Assembly (NCBI RefSeq): GCF_042648365.1
Contig: NZ_JBHRXI010000001.1
Coordinates: 594,149 to 658,148, forward strand
Origin: Lutimaribacter_A marinistellae
GTDB lineage: Bacteria > Pseudomonadota > Alphaproteobacteria > Rhodobacterales > Rhodobacteraceae
Direction: 5' to 3'
Length of the DNA stretch: 64,000 bases
Part shown: positions 52,740-61,311 of the stretch, piece after piece
Layout: every line of letters begins with the position of its first letter
How positions within the stretch are numbered: position 1 is the stretch's first letter
Made by a program: the position numbers and the translations under genes
The notes under the pieces: generated by a model
Databases searched by the model: none
What the model saw: the letters and a program-made list of their open reading frames with translations, nothing else
Told to the model about the DNA's origin: nothing

Positions 52740-54194
52740 ATGAAAGATGAACGCGACGCTCTTTGGTTCGACCCGGCGCAGTGCCTGATCGGCGGAACAT
52801 GGAAGAAAACGACCGACACCCTACCGCTTGTCGATCCTTCGGATGGCAGTGAGATTTGCCGCATTGCCCGCGGCGGCACAGCAGAGATCGACGCGGCCGT
52901 TTCCGCAGCTGGCAACGCTTTGCGCGGCGACTGGGGACGGATGACCGCGCTGGAACGTGGACGCGTTTTGACACGGCTCGGCCAGTTGGTTCTGGAGCGT
53001 GTCGAAGATCTCGCCCGCCTCGAGGCGATGGATGTCGGCAAACCCCTTACGCAGGCACGGGCAGATGCGGTAGCCCTTGCCCGATACTGCGAGTTTTACG
53101 GTGGCGCTGCAGACAAGATTACCGGCGAAACCATCCCCTATCTCGACGGCTATACCGTTTACACACTGCGTGAACCGCATGGTGTGACCGGACATATCGT
53201 GCCTTGGAACTATCCAATGCAGATCATCGGTCGGTCCGTCGGTGCGGCTTTGGCCATGGGCAACGCATGTGTGCTGAAACCCGCAGAAGAGGCCTGCCTG
53301 ACGGCGCTTGCCTTCGCTCATCTGGCGATGGAGGCTGGGCTGCCCGTCGGCGCCTTGAACGTCGTGCCGGGATTGGGGGCCGAGGCTGGCGCGGCACTGT
53401 CAGGACATCCGGGTGTGCATCACATCTCCTTCACCGGTTCGGTGGCGACCGGCGCGCTAGTGCAGCAGGCGGCTGGCCGCAACGTCGTGCCAGTGACATT
53501 GGAACTGGGTGGCAAATCCCCTCAACTGGTCTTTGAGGATGCCGATCTTGACGAAGCCCTGCCATTCCTTGTGAACGCAGGTTGCCAGAATGCAGGCCAA
53601 ACATGCTCGGCCTCATCCCGCATACTTGCACATCGCGATGTATACGACGCCGTGCGCGAACGCATGGCCGCCGCCTATTCTGAGCTTACCGTCGGCCCCG
53701 CAATGGAGGATTTGCGGGTCGGTCCTCTGATTTCGGCTCGGCAAAAGGAAATTGTGACCGGGTTTCTCGACAAGGGAAGTGACCTGACCATCGCGGCCCA
53801 AGGACGGATTGTTGACCATGCGCCAGAGCAGGGCGCCTATGTCCGCCCTACCCTTTTTGCCGATGTCCCGCCGGATCACGCTTTGGCGCAGAACGAAATT
53901 TTCGGCCCAGTCCAGGTTCTGATTCCTTTCGACACCGAAGAGGAGGCGGTCAGCATCGCCAACGGAACCGATTACGGCCTGGTTGCGAGTATCTGGACCC
54001 GTGATGGCGCAAGACAAATGCGCCTCGCCAAAAAGCTGAGGGCCGGGCAGGTTTTCATCAACAACTACGGCGCAGGCGGAGGTGTAGAATTGCCATTTGG
54101 TGGCGTCGGCAAATCCGGTCATGGAAGGGAAAAAGGGTTCGAGGCGCTGTACGGTTTTTCACAGCTCAAGACCGTCGCCGCTCGACACGGATAA
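52740..54194 (+). CDS. Aldehyde dehydrogenase, betaine-aldehyde-dehydrogenase-like
   Basis: A 484-residue NAD(P)-dependent enzyme. The catalytic glutamate is in TLELGGKSPQLVF and the nucleophilic cysteine (residue 289) in NAGQTCSASSR; the cofactor motif FTGSVATGALV and VPWNYPMQIIGRSVGAALAM are also present. The C-terminus GVELPFGGVGKSGHGREKG is typical of family 9. Being last in the importer operon (34-base gap), it may oxidise an aldehyde made from the imported solute, such as a betaine or polyamine product; that is inference. GGAAGAGG precedes the start. Confidence 0.9.
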   Translation: MKDERDALWFDPAQCLIGGTWKKTTDTLPLVDPSDGSEICRIARGGTAEIDAAVSAAGNALRGDWGRMTALERGRVLTRLGQLVLERVEDLARLEAMDVGKPLTQARADAVALARYCEFYGGAADKITGETIPYLDGYTVYTLREPHGVTGHIVPWNYPMQIIGRSVGAALAMGNACVLKPAEEACLTALAFAHLAMEAGLPVGALNVVPGLGAEAGAALSGHPGVHHISFTGSVATGALVQQAAGRNVVPVTLELGGKSPQLVFEDADLDEALPFLVNAGCQNAGQTCSASSRILAHRDVYDAVRERMAAAYSELTVGPAMEDLRVGPLISARQKEIVTGFLDKGSDLTIAAQGRIVDHAPEQGAYVRPTLFADVPPDHALAQNEIFGPVQVLIPFDTEEEAVSIANGTDYGLVASIWTRDGARQMRLAKKLRAGQVFINNYGAGGGVELPFGGVGKSGHGREKGFEALYGFSQLKTVAARHG

Positions 54195-54224
54195 GAGTCG
54201 AAACTGATGCAATCGTTGAGGCGA

Positions 54225-55514
54225 TCAGACGATCACTTCGACGCTTTCCTGCGCACCAACACCAAAGACGCGCTTGTACCGTTCGATCTCTTCGGGCGGG
54301 CCCATCGCCTTTTCCGGGTTATCGCTGAGCTTGACGGTGGGATGCCCGTTGGCCGAAATCGCCTTACACACAAGCGAGAACGGCGCGAGAGCATCGTTCG
54401 GCACCAAGCCGCGGAAATCATTGGTCAGCAAGGTACCCCAACCAAAGGACACCTTCGTCCGACCTGCGAACTGCGTGTGAAGCTCAATGATTTTTTCTAC
54501 GTCGAGCCCGTCTGAAAAGATGATCCGCTTGTCGCGCGGATCCTCACCCCGAGCCTTCCACCATTTGATCGCGGTTTCGGCGCCCTTGGCCGGGTCGCCG
54601 CTGTCAATACGGATCCCGGTCCAACCTGCCAGCCAATCGGGCGCGCGGTCTAGAAACCCTTCTGTGCCGTAGGTGTCGGGCAGGATGATCCGCAGGTTGC
54701 CGTCGTGTTCTTCGTGCCAATCGCTGAGGACATCATAGGGCGCTTGCGCCAACGCATCGTCGGTGTCGGCAAGCGCGCTATAGACCATCGGCAATTCGTG
54801 AGCGTTTGTGCCGATGGCTTCGACCTCGCGGCGCATCGCGATCAGGCAATTGGAGGTACCGGAAAAATTGGCACCCAACCCCTCGATCATCGCCTGAACA
54901 CACCAGTCCTGCCACAGGAAGGAGTGGCGGCGGCGCGTTCCGAAATCGGCTATTCCCAATCCCTCGATCTTGCGTAGCTGCTCGATTTTTTCCCAAACAC
55001 GGGTCATCGCGCGGGCATAAAGTATCTGCAGCTCGAACCGTCGCATACCGTTAAGCACGGCCCGCGATCTAAGCTCCATCAGCACGGCCAGCGCCGGTAT
55101 CTCCCAAAGCATCACCTCGTGCCATTTTCCTTCGAAGGTCAGCTCGTATTGATCGCCTCGGCGCTCAAGGTGATACGGCGGTAACTGAAGGTGCTCGAAC
55201 CATTCCATGAAATCGGGACGAAACATCTGCCGCTTGCCGTAGAACATGTTGCCGCGCAGCCATGTGCTCTCACCGCGGCTAAGGCGAAGGGACCGGATGT
55301 GGTCAAGTTGTTCGCGCAATTCACCTTCGTCGATCAGCTTGGCGAGCGGTACGCTGCTCGACCGGTTAATCAGCGAGAAGGTGACGATTGTCTCGGGCTT
55401 GTTGCGAAACACCGACTGGCACATCAAGAGCTTGTAGAAATCCGTGTCGATCAACGACCGAACGATCGGGTCGATCTTCCATTTGTGATTGTATACGCGG
55501 GTTGCGATATCCAC
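54225..55514 (-). CDS. pncB: Nicotinate phosphoribosyltransferase
   Basis: A 429-residue enzyme with family motifs SLIDTDFYKLLMCQSVFRNK, the phosphorylatable-histidine region IGTNAHELPMVYSAL, and GIRIDSGDPAKGAETA with FSDGLDVEKI for phosphate binding. It converts nicotinate and PRPP to nicotinate mononucleotide with ATP use. The start is taken as GTG 55514 with GAGG seven bases upstream; the frame continues to 55556. It is the most distal of three same-strand genes, pncA-kinase-pncB, so both halves of the nicotinamide salvage route are close together. Confidence 0.93.
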   Translation of the reverse strand: MDIATRVYNHKWKIDPIVRSLIDTDFYKLLMCQSVFRNKPETIVTFSLINRSSSVPLAKLIDEGELREQLDHIRSLRLSRGESTWLRGNMFYGKRQMFRPDFMEWFEHLQLPPYHLERRGDQYELTFEGKWHEVMLWEIPALAVLMELRSRAVLNGMRRFELQILYARAMTRVWEKIEQLRKIEGLGIADFGTRRRHSFLWQDWCVQAMIEGLGANFSGTSNCLIAMRREVEAIGTNAHELPMVYSALADTDDALAQAPYDVLSDWHEEHDGNLRIILPDTYGTEGFLDRAPDWLAGWTGIRIDSGDPAKGAETAIKWWKARGEDPRDKRIIFSDGLDVEKIIELHTQFAGRTKVSFGWGTLLTNDFRGLVPNDALAPFSLVCKAISANGHPTVKLSDNPEKAMGPPEEIERYKRVFGVGAQESVEVIV

Positions 55515-55577
55515 GGGCGAGCCTCGTCGGGTTGAGATCAGCCTTGGATACGCCACAAGTTCGGTGGTGGCAAATTG

Positions 55578-57800
55578 TCATGTATTTCCGCTGGGTTCGG
55601 ATTCGCTTCGCCCTGTCCGATGGCGTGACAGAGTTGCCAGAAGATCTGCGCGACCGACTGGCTTGGTCAGAAAGTCATCCATCCCTGCCGCCTTGCACGC
55701 CTGCCGGTCGCTCTCGAACGCATTTGCCGTCACGGCGATGATCCGTGGCTGTACGCCACCGGCCGAGCGTATCGCCGTAGCTGCATCTGGTCCGTTCATG
55801 CCGGGCATGGACATGTCCATCAAGACGATATCGGGGCGCAGTTCAGCGCTCATTCGGACGGCGTCGTGCCCGTCAAAGGCGAAATGCAGGTCCAGACCGA
55901 CATCCTTGAGGTATTTCTTCAGGAGCATTCGATTGGTGCCATTGTCTTCGGCCACCAACACGCGCGCACCACCTAAATTTGCTATATGTTCGGCCTCGGT
56001 GTCTTCGGCGCCTTCGCACTCTGTTGGGAACCCAAGCGGTACCTTCAGGTTGAAGCAGGACCCTTCACCAAGCGTCGACTCGACGGTTATGCGACCCTGC
56101 ATCAGGCGAACCAATTCTTCGGAGATCGTAAGCCCCAGGCCCGTCCCCGAATGTGTTCTGGTACTCGTTGCATCCGCCTGGGAAAACCGATCGAAAATCT
56201 TTCCTATCGTGTTTGGTGCTATACCAATACCGGTGTCGATGACTGCGTAACTCAGTTCATAGCCATGGGTATCCATGTTGGCCGAGACCCGTATCGTGAT
56301 CCCGCCATAATCAGTGAACTTGACGGCATTTCCTATCAGGTTGATCACGACTTGCCTCAACCGCCCCTCGTCGCCGTGAACACGTTTCGGAATAGGGCCA
56401 TCGCAGACCAGTTTCAGCGATAGGCCCTTTGACCGGGCCTGCGGCGTCATGAGCGCAACGGTCTCGTTACAGAAGGCTTCGAAATCAAAGTCTGCGGGGT
56501 GCAGTTGCATTTTCTTTGCATCAAGCCGCGACAGATCGAGAATGTCATCGATTATGGTCAGCAGTGCTCGTGCAGAGCTGCCGATCGTCGCCACGTACTG
56601 ACGCTGTTCGGACGTCTGTTCCGTCCGTGACAAGAGATCCACCATGCCGATAACACCGTTCAGCGGGGTTCGCAGTTCATGGCTCATGGTCGCAAGGAAC
56701 TCGGACTTTGCTTTTGCGCCCTCTTCGGCCGCCTTTTGCGCGGCCCGCAACTCCTCGGCATGGCCGCGTGCCGTAGTCACATCACGCTCGACGGCAACGA
56801 ACATTTCGGCCCCGCCCGTTCTGTCGAGAACGGGAACGAGGTTCGTCTCCATCCAGATCTCGCGCCCATCCTTGGTCACGTTCAGGATTTCTCCCCGAAA
56901 TGGCATGCCTTCGACAATCGCGCGGTCAATGCGTGCGAGTGTTTCGGGGTCCGTGCCCGGACCATTAAGCAGCGTGCCGGGAGTCTTTCCAATCGCGTCC
57001 TGCGGTGCAAAACCAGTCGTACGGGTGAAAGCATCGTTGACCCAGGCTATGCGACCCTTTGCATCCGAGATGATTACGCTGTCATTTGCGTTTCGCGCGA
57101 CAAGCGAAAGCCTTTGAGCCTCTTTCTGGTGCCGTATCAGAGACTTGCTTTGCGCTACGAGGTCCAGCGTCGCCTTTCGGTTGCGTTCAAATCCCCATTT
57201 CGCGAAATTCACGAAATTCACGATCATCAGCGCGAACAGAACCGTTCCGGCGATATTCATCACAAAAACTGCATCGATCGGTCCCGCGAAAACGGCTTCA
57301 AGCACATACAGAGACAAGATCGTGAACGCGTAGATGACGAGGCGGCTAAACCCGGCAAGCCTATGGTACGGGAGCACAACGCCCGCGTTGATGGATGCAC
57401 CGGCCAGAAAGGCAGTCGCGAAAATTGGAGACAGTCCAATGACCTCGCCATACCAAGCAACCATTACGCAAGCGGCAATGGTTGCCGCCTGAACAACACC
57501 CGTGACCGTGCTGAGAGCAAGAAGGCGCTTCAGCGTCTCCCCGCGTTGGATGCGTCGGGGAATGCTACGAAGGTAGAGGGTGTCCACCAGCTCTCCCGCA
57601 ATTGCGAGCGCAAGCGCGAACAGGCCCAACCGCAAACCGGCGGTTACGGAAAGTGCCGCGGCCCCGATTCCGACGACAGTAAGGCGGCTCGCAAAATTGC
57701 GAACGCGTCCCTTGGCATAGCGACATAGCAATCCGCGGCGGCTATATCGCCACTCAAGATCTGCGAACTGGTCGGCATTGTCCGACCTGCCTTTGTCCAT
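55578..57800 (-). CDS. Membrane hybrid sensor histidine kinase with PAS and receiver domains
   Basis: A 740-residue protein. The N-terminal 200 residues hold about six membrane helices (LGLFALALAIAGELVDTLYL, LVIYAFTILSLYVLEAVFAG). A PAS domain follows (about 228-345, ARNANDSVIISDAKGRIAWV), then HisKA with the phosphorylated histidine near residue 374 (MSHELRTPLNGVIG), HATPase (NLIGNAVKF, DTGIGIAPNTIG, GTGLGLTI) and one receiver domain with the acceptor aspartate near 662. It lies between pncA and pncB on the same strand. No response regulator is adjacent. The layout resembles the other hybrid kinase here, but only this one is membrane bound. Confidence 0.92.
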   Translation of the reverse strand: MDKGRSDNADQFADLEWRYSRRGLLCRYAKGRVRNFASRLTVVGIGAAALSVTAGLRLGLFALALAIAGELVDTLYLRSIPRRIQRGETLKRLLALSTVTGVVQAATIAACVMVAWYGEVIGLSPIFATAFLAGASINAGVVLPYHRLAGFSRLVIYAFTILSLYVLEAVFAGPIDAVFVMNIAGTVLFALMIVNFVNFAKWGFERNRKATLDLVAQSKSLIRHQKEAQRLSLVARNANDSVIISDAKGRIAWVNDAFTRTTGFAPQDAIGKTPGTLLNGPGTDPETLARIDRAIVEGMPFRGEILNVTKDGREIWMETNLVPVLDRTGGAEMFVAVERDVTTARGHAEELRAAQKAAEEGAKAKSEFLATMSHELRTPLNGVIGMVDLLSRTEQTSEQRQYVATIGSSARALLTIIDDILDLSRLDAKKMQLHPADFDFEAFCNETVALMTPQARSKGLSLKLVCDGPIPKRVHGDEGRLRQVVINLIGNAVKFTDYGGITIRVSANMDTHGYELSYAVIDTGIGIAPNTIGKIFDRFSQADATSTRTHSGTGLGLTISEELVRLMQGRITVESTLGEGSCFNLKVPLGFPTECEGAEDTEAEHIANLGGARVLVAEDNGTNRMLLKKYLKDVGLDLHFAFDGHDAVRMSAELRPDIVLMDMSMPGMNGPDAATAIRSAGGVQPRIIAVTANAFESDRQACKAAGMDDFLTKPVGRADLLATLSRHRTGRSESEPSGNT

Positions 57801-57874
57801 ATCGGGTTCCCAACTCGAAAATCGGTTTTGGGAACAGTCTTAGGACAGTTAGCCTTAAGAAATCGCAACCGGCG

Positions 57875-58468
57875 TCACGAGAGCCTGATGCCAGCATCCT
57901 TCATGGTAGCGGTCGCCACCGCCAATGAGCCATCAAGATCGATCGCGCGACAAGCATCCATGACGACATCGACATCGAAGCCGAGGCGCGCACCATCCAC
58001 CGCCGAAAATTGCACGCAAAAATCTGTAGCCAGTCCAGCCAATGTAATTCGCTCGATACCACGTGTGCGTAGATATCCCTCCAACCCAGTCGGCGTAGAG
58101 CGATCGTTCTCGAAGAATGCGGAATAGCTGTCGATATGCCGGCGGAATCCCTTTCGCAGGATCAGGTCTGCATCTGTCCTTAGGGCAGGATGAAACTCGG
58201 CACCGGAACTGTCCTGAACGCAATGGTCGGGCCACAGGACTTGTTGGCCATAGGGCATTTGAACCGTTTCGAACGGATCTTTACCTGAATGGGACGTTGC
58301 AAAGGATGAATGGCCAGCAGGGTGCCAATCTTGCGTAAGAATAACCGCTTCGAATGCGCCCATCATCGCGTTGATCCGTTCCACCACCTCATCCCCGCCC
58401 GGCACGGCAAGGCTTCCGCCAGGGCAGAAATCGTTCTGAACGTCGATCACGATGAGGGCATGGTTCAT
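57875..58468 (-). CDS. pncA: Nicotinamidase
   Basis: A 197-residue isochorismatase-fold amidase. The catalytic triad is Asp9 (LIVIDVQNDFCPGG), a lysine in LILRKGFRR, and Cys151 (LAGLATDFCVQFSAVD). Metal-binding histidines are in LTQDWHPAGHSSF. It turns nicotinamide into nicotinate, the substrate of pncB further along this strand. ATG 58468 with AAAGGAG eight bases upstream is the better start; an in-frame ATG at 58489 adds seven residues. Complete and typical in length. Confidence 0.94.
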   Translation of the reverse strand: MNHALIVIDVQNDFCPGGSLAVPGGDEVVERINAMMGAFEAVILTQDWHPAGHSSFATSHSGKDPFETVQMPYGQQVLWPDHCVQDSSGAEFHPALRTDADLILRKGFRRHIDSYSAFFENDRSTPTGLEGYLRTRGIERITLAGLATDFCVQFSAVDGARLGFDVDVVMDACRAIDLDGSLAVATATMKDAGIRLS

Positions 58469-58561
58469 GGCTTGGCTCCTTTCTTTCATCGGTAGATACG
58501 GCGTGGACCCGCGTCAATCCGGGCTCTTGCGCACATCAACCGCCGCATCTAGATCGCAGCC

Positions 58562-59476
58562 ATGCACACCATCGCCGCTCTTTACCATTTCACACGCTTT
58601 GACGAACCTGCCAGCCTGAAGCCCTCGCTTCTTGACCTGTGCCTACGCGAACAGGTCAGTGGGAGCTTGCTCTTGGCACGCGAAGGCATCAACGGAACGA
58701 TCGCCGGCCCGCGCTCTGGTGTCGACCGAGTTCTGGCACATATCCGCGCCCTGCCCGGATGTGCGGATCTGGAGTGGAAAGAAGCGAGTAGCGAACACGC
58801 ACCTTTTGGAAAAATGAAAGTGCGTGTGAAGTCCGAAATCGTCACCATGGGCCAGCCGGATGTCGATCCGCGTGCCAAGGTTGGGCATTATGTCGAACCG
58901 CAGGACTGGAACGATTTGATCCGGTCCGACGATGTCGTCGTCATCGACACGCGAAACGACTACGAGGTTGCCATCGGTACCTTCGAAGGGGCCGTCGATC
59001 CGCATACCGCCAGCTTTCGCGAATTTCCGGCATGGTGGGAGGCGAACAAGGACCGCTTTCACAATAAGCGGGTCGCGATGTTTTGCACTGGTGGGATACG
59101 GTGCGAGAAGTCCACGAACTTCCTGCTGGGCCAGGGTGTCGAGGATGTCTATCACCTCAGGGGTGGAATTCTGCGCTACCTCGAAGAGGTCCCGGCCCAA
59201 GACAGCACCTGGCAGGGAGAGTGCTTTGTCTTCGACAATCGCGTCTCGGTCGGGCATGGCTTGGTCGAAGGGCCACACGAACTGTGCCATGGGTGTCGGC
59301 GACCAATCCTGCCCTCGGATCGCAACCGGCCAGAGTACGAGCATGGTGTGTCGTGCCACCAGTGCATCAACGAGACATCAGACGAAGACAAGATCAGGTT
59401 CCGCGAGCGGCAAAAGCAGATACGCCTCGCCCGAGAACGCGGAGAGGACCACCTTGGCAACGTGCAACTGCGCTGA
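58562..59476 (+). CDS. trhO: tRNA uridine(34) hydroxylase TrhO (rhodanese family)
   Basis: A 304-residue protein. It has an N-terminal acylphosphatase-like region (LLAREGINGTIAGPRSGVDR), a rhodanese domain with DVVVIDTRNDYEVAIGTFEG and the active-site loop MFCTGGIRCEKS, with Cys175 and Cys181, and a cysteine-rich tail (CHGCRRPIL, CHQCIN) that may bind zinc. TrhO makes 5-hydroxyuridine at the tRNA wobble position using oxygen. It converges on a small SOS-controlled gene with only three bases between the two stop codons. Confidence 0.93.
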   Translation: MHTIAALYHFTRFDEPASLKPSLLDLCLREQVSGSLLLAREGINGTIAGPRSGVDRVLAHIRALPGCADLEWKEASSEHAPFGKMKVRVKSEIVTMGQPDVDPRAKVGHYVEPQDWNDLIRSDDVVVIDTRNDYEVAIGTFEGAVDPHTASFREFPAWWEANKDRFHNKRVAMFCTGGIRCEKSTNFLLGQGVEDVYHLRGGILRYLEEVPAQDSTWQGECFVFDNRVSVGHGLVEGPHELCHGCRRPILPSDRNRPEYEHGVSCHQCINETSDEDKIRFRERQKQIRLARERGEDHLGNVQLR

Positions 59477-59479
59477 CTA

Positions 59480-59809
59480 TTAAGAGCGGTTCCGGTCGAT
59501 CCAGTCCGACATCAGGGTCTTGTCCCGAAAACACTCAGGCGGCACCTGACGCCGTTTCAGCCGGGCAATGCGTTCGGCAAAGGCGACCTGTTTTCCACTG
59601 GGATACCGTCCGAACCGTGAAGCGCCGACGGTCTGCGAGTCGATCCATGCAGACAATGTGCGGCGATCTCTCTGCGCCTCGATCGGAATCGACAAGGAAC
59701 GCCGTTTCGCAATGGCACGCGCATATTGCAGCTGCCGTTCGGTTACTGGAAGCAAGTGATAATCGTTGCCGGGCCCTTCCAGCGCGGCGATATCAGACAT
59801 ACGGGCCAT
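59480..59809 (-). CDS. Small protein with two tandem 34-residue repeats, SOS-type promoter
   Basis: A 109-residue protein I do not recognise. It consists mainly of two repeats, ERQLQYARAIAKRRSLSIP... and GKQVAFAERIARLKRRQVP..., each ending in a D/S-W-I-D element; they align without gaps over 34 residues with about 12 identities. The repeat looks like short helical units found at the C-terminus of some bacterial topoisomerases, which would fit nucleic-acid binding; that comparison is from memory. ATG 59809 has GGAGG eight bases upstream, and a promoter with a LexA box lies just before. A longer frame runs to 59923 through that promoter and is rejected. Confidence 0.72.
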   Translation of the reverse strand: MARMSDIAALEGPGNDYHLLPVTERQLQYARAIAKRRSLSIPIEAQRDRRTLSAWIDSQTVGASRFGRYPSGKQVAFAERIARLKRRQVPPECFRDKTLMSDWIDRNRS

Positions 59810-59837
59810 GAGAACATCCTCCGTATCATGTTCACCA

Positions 59838-59866
59838 GATATAGAACATAAAGTGAACATTTTCAA
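59838..59866 (-). promoter_or_regulatory. SOS promoter with alphaproteobacterial LexA box
   Basis: On the minus strand, -35 TTGAAA (59866-59861), a 17-base spacer and -10 TATATC (59843-59838). The spacer itself contains GTTC-ACTTTAT-GTTC (59858-59844), an exact match to the alphaproteobacterial LexA consensus GTTC-N7-GTTC. LexA bound there would block RNA polymerase. Transcription would start about 20 bases before the ribosome site of the repeat-protein gene. Confidence 0.8.
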
Positions 59867-59958
59867 GGTGAGGTCATTCGCACGGGGATTTCTCTGCTGG
59901 ATATTTTTTGACGGTGGCGACATGGTGCCGCGAAACCCATAAGCAATGCGGAACGACC

Positions 59959-61209
59959 ATGTCCAAGATCACAGCAGAACTTCTCTCCGAAATTCGCAGC
60001 CGTTTCGCGCAGGTTGAGGACTGTCCTGTGCAGGGCCCGCGCGTCTTTTTCGAGAACGCCGGCGGCGCGCTGACGCTCGAGTCGGTCGTCGCCACATCAA
60101 TGAAGTACGCCGCAATCCCGGATAATCAGGGGCGCGACAACCCCGGCAGCCATGAACTGGTGCGTGTGATCCAGAAGGCGAAAGAGGACATGCGCGTTCT
60201 TATGAATGCGAGTTCCGGCCAGTTCTTCGTAGGAGAAAGCGGGACCGAACTTCTGTTCCGTTTGATCATGAACGCCTGCCTTGGAACCGGGGCTGGCATC
60301 GTTCTGGGGTCGACACTTGAACACCCTGCCACGCGCAGTGCCTGTGCCCGTTGGTCGAAGATCGCCGGGCAAGAGCATGTTCTCATCCCCCACGACGATG
60401 CAACAGGTACCATCGCCGCCGATGCCTATGCAAAGGCGGTGACACCTGACGTCAAGGTTGCGACCATTCTGCATACGTCACCCGTGACAGGGATGGGTGT
60501 AGATGTAGCGGCGGTTGCACAGGCGATCCGGGCAGTCGCACCAGAAGCCATCATAATCGCGGATGGCATCCAGCATGCAGCGCACGGAAGAATCGACATC
60601 GACGCCTACGACATCGATGGGTATGTGATTTCGCCCTACAAGATGTTTTCGCGTCACGGCTATGGTCTTGCATGGATATCGGACCGTTTGACGGCCTTTC
60701 CACATGATGCATTGATCGGCGGTCCTTCGGACAATTGGGAAATGGGTACGCGCGACACCGGCGCCTACGCCACATTGTCTGACGTGGTCAGTTACCTCGA
60801 TTGGCTGGGCCGTGAGGTTTCCGGTTCATCCGACGCTCGCGACCGCATCGTGGCCGCCGGCGAAGCGATCCACGATCAGGAGCGAACCTTGACCGAAGCG
60901 ATGATCAAGGGAACCGGCAACCTGGCCGGACTTGGTGACATGCCGAAAGTCACCATAATCGGCGGAACCGACAACCCCGCCCGCGAAGGTCTTGTATCTT
61001 TTTGGGTCGAAGGAGTCCCTTCCGCGGACGTCGTCGCAAAACTGAACGCGAACGGTGTGCGAACGCACCTTCGTAAAGCCGACCATTACTCGGGCAACAT
61101 CCTTGAGCCGTTGAAACGGGACAGCTGCATCCGAGTATCGATGTGTCACTATAATTCCACCCAAGAAGTCGCACAGTTCCTCACAATCATGCGCGAGATT
61201 GCGGCCTGA
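59959..61209 (+). CDS. Class V aminotransferase, cysteine-desulfurase-like
   Basis: A 416-residue PLP enzyme of fold type I. The PLP lysine is Lys228 in YVISPYKMFSRHGYGL. The cofactor phosphate loop is FFVGESGTELLFRLIMNA, and the pyridine-nitrogen aspartate is in EAIIIADGIQHAAHG. The C-terminus CIRVSMCHYNSTQEVAQFL fits class V. The family includes cysteine desulfurases and selenocysteine lyases, but the usual cysteine loop is not evident, so the reaction is open. ATG 59959 is used; the upstream in-frame GTG or ATG at 59908 overlaps the divergent SOS gene's upstream region. It precedes a sarcosine/dimethylglycine-dehydrogenase-like gene by 102 bases. Confidence 0.82.
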   Translation: MSKITAELLSEIRSRFAQVEDCPVQGPRVFFENAGGALTLESVVATSMKYAAIPDNQGRDNPGSHELVRVIQKAKEDMRVLMNASSGQFFVGESGTELLFRLIMNACLGTGAGIVLGSTLEHPATRSACARWSKIAGQEHVLIPHDDATGTIAADAYAKAVTPDVKVATILHTSPVTGMGVDVAAVAQAIRAVAPEAIIIADGIQHAAHGRIDIDAYDIDGYVISPYKMFSRHGYGLAWISDRLTAFPHDALIGGPSDNWEMGTRDTGAYATLSDVVSYLDWLGREVSGSSDARDRIVAAGEAIHDQERTLTEAMIKGTGNLAGLGDMPKVTIIGGTDNPAREGLVSFWVEGVPSADVVAKLNANGVRTHLRKADHYSGNILEPLKRDSCIRVSMCHYNSTQEVAQFLTIMREIAA

Positions 61210-61311
61210 AATCGCAACACGCCGATTCCTGATCCCTAGCTGTCGAAAACTGGTTATCCGCGCGCCGCGGCTGTCGTTAGTCTCCACCATGACACTACGC
61301 GGAGACACGCC

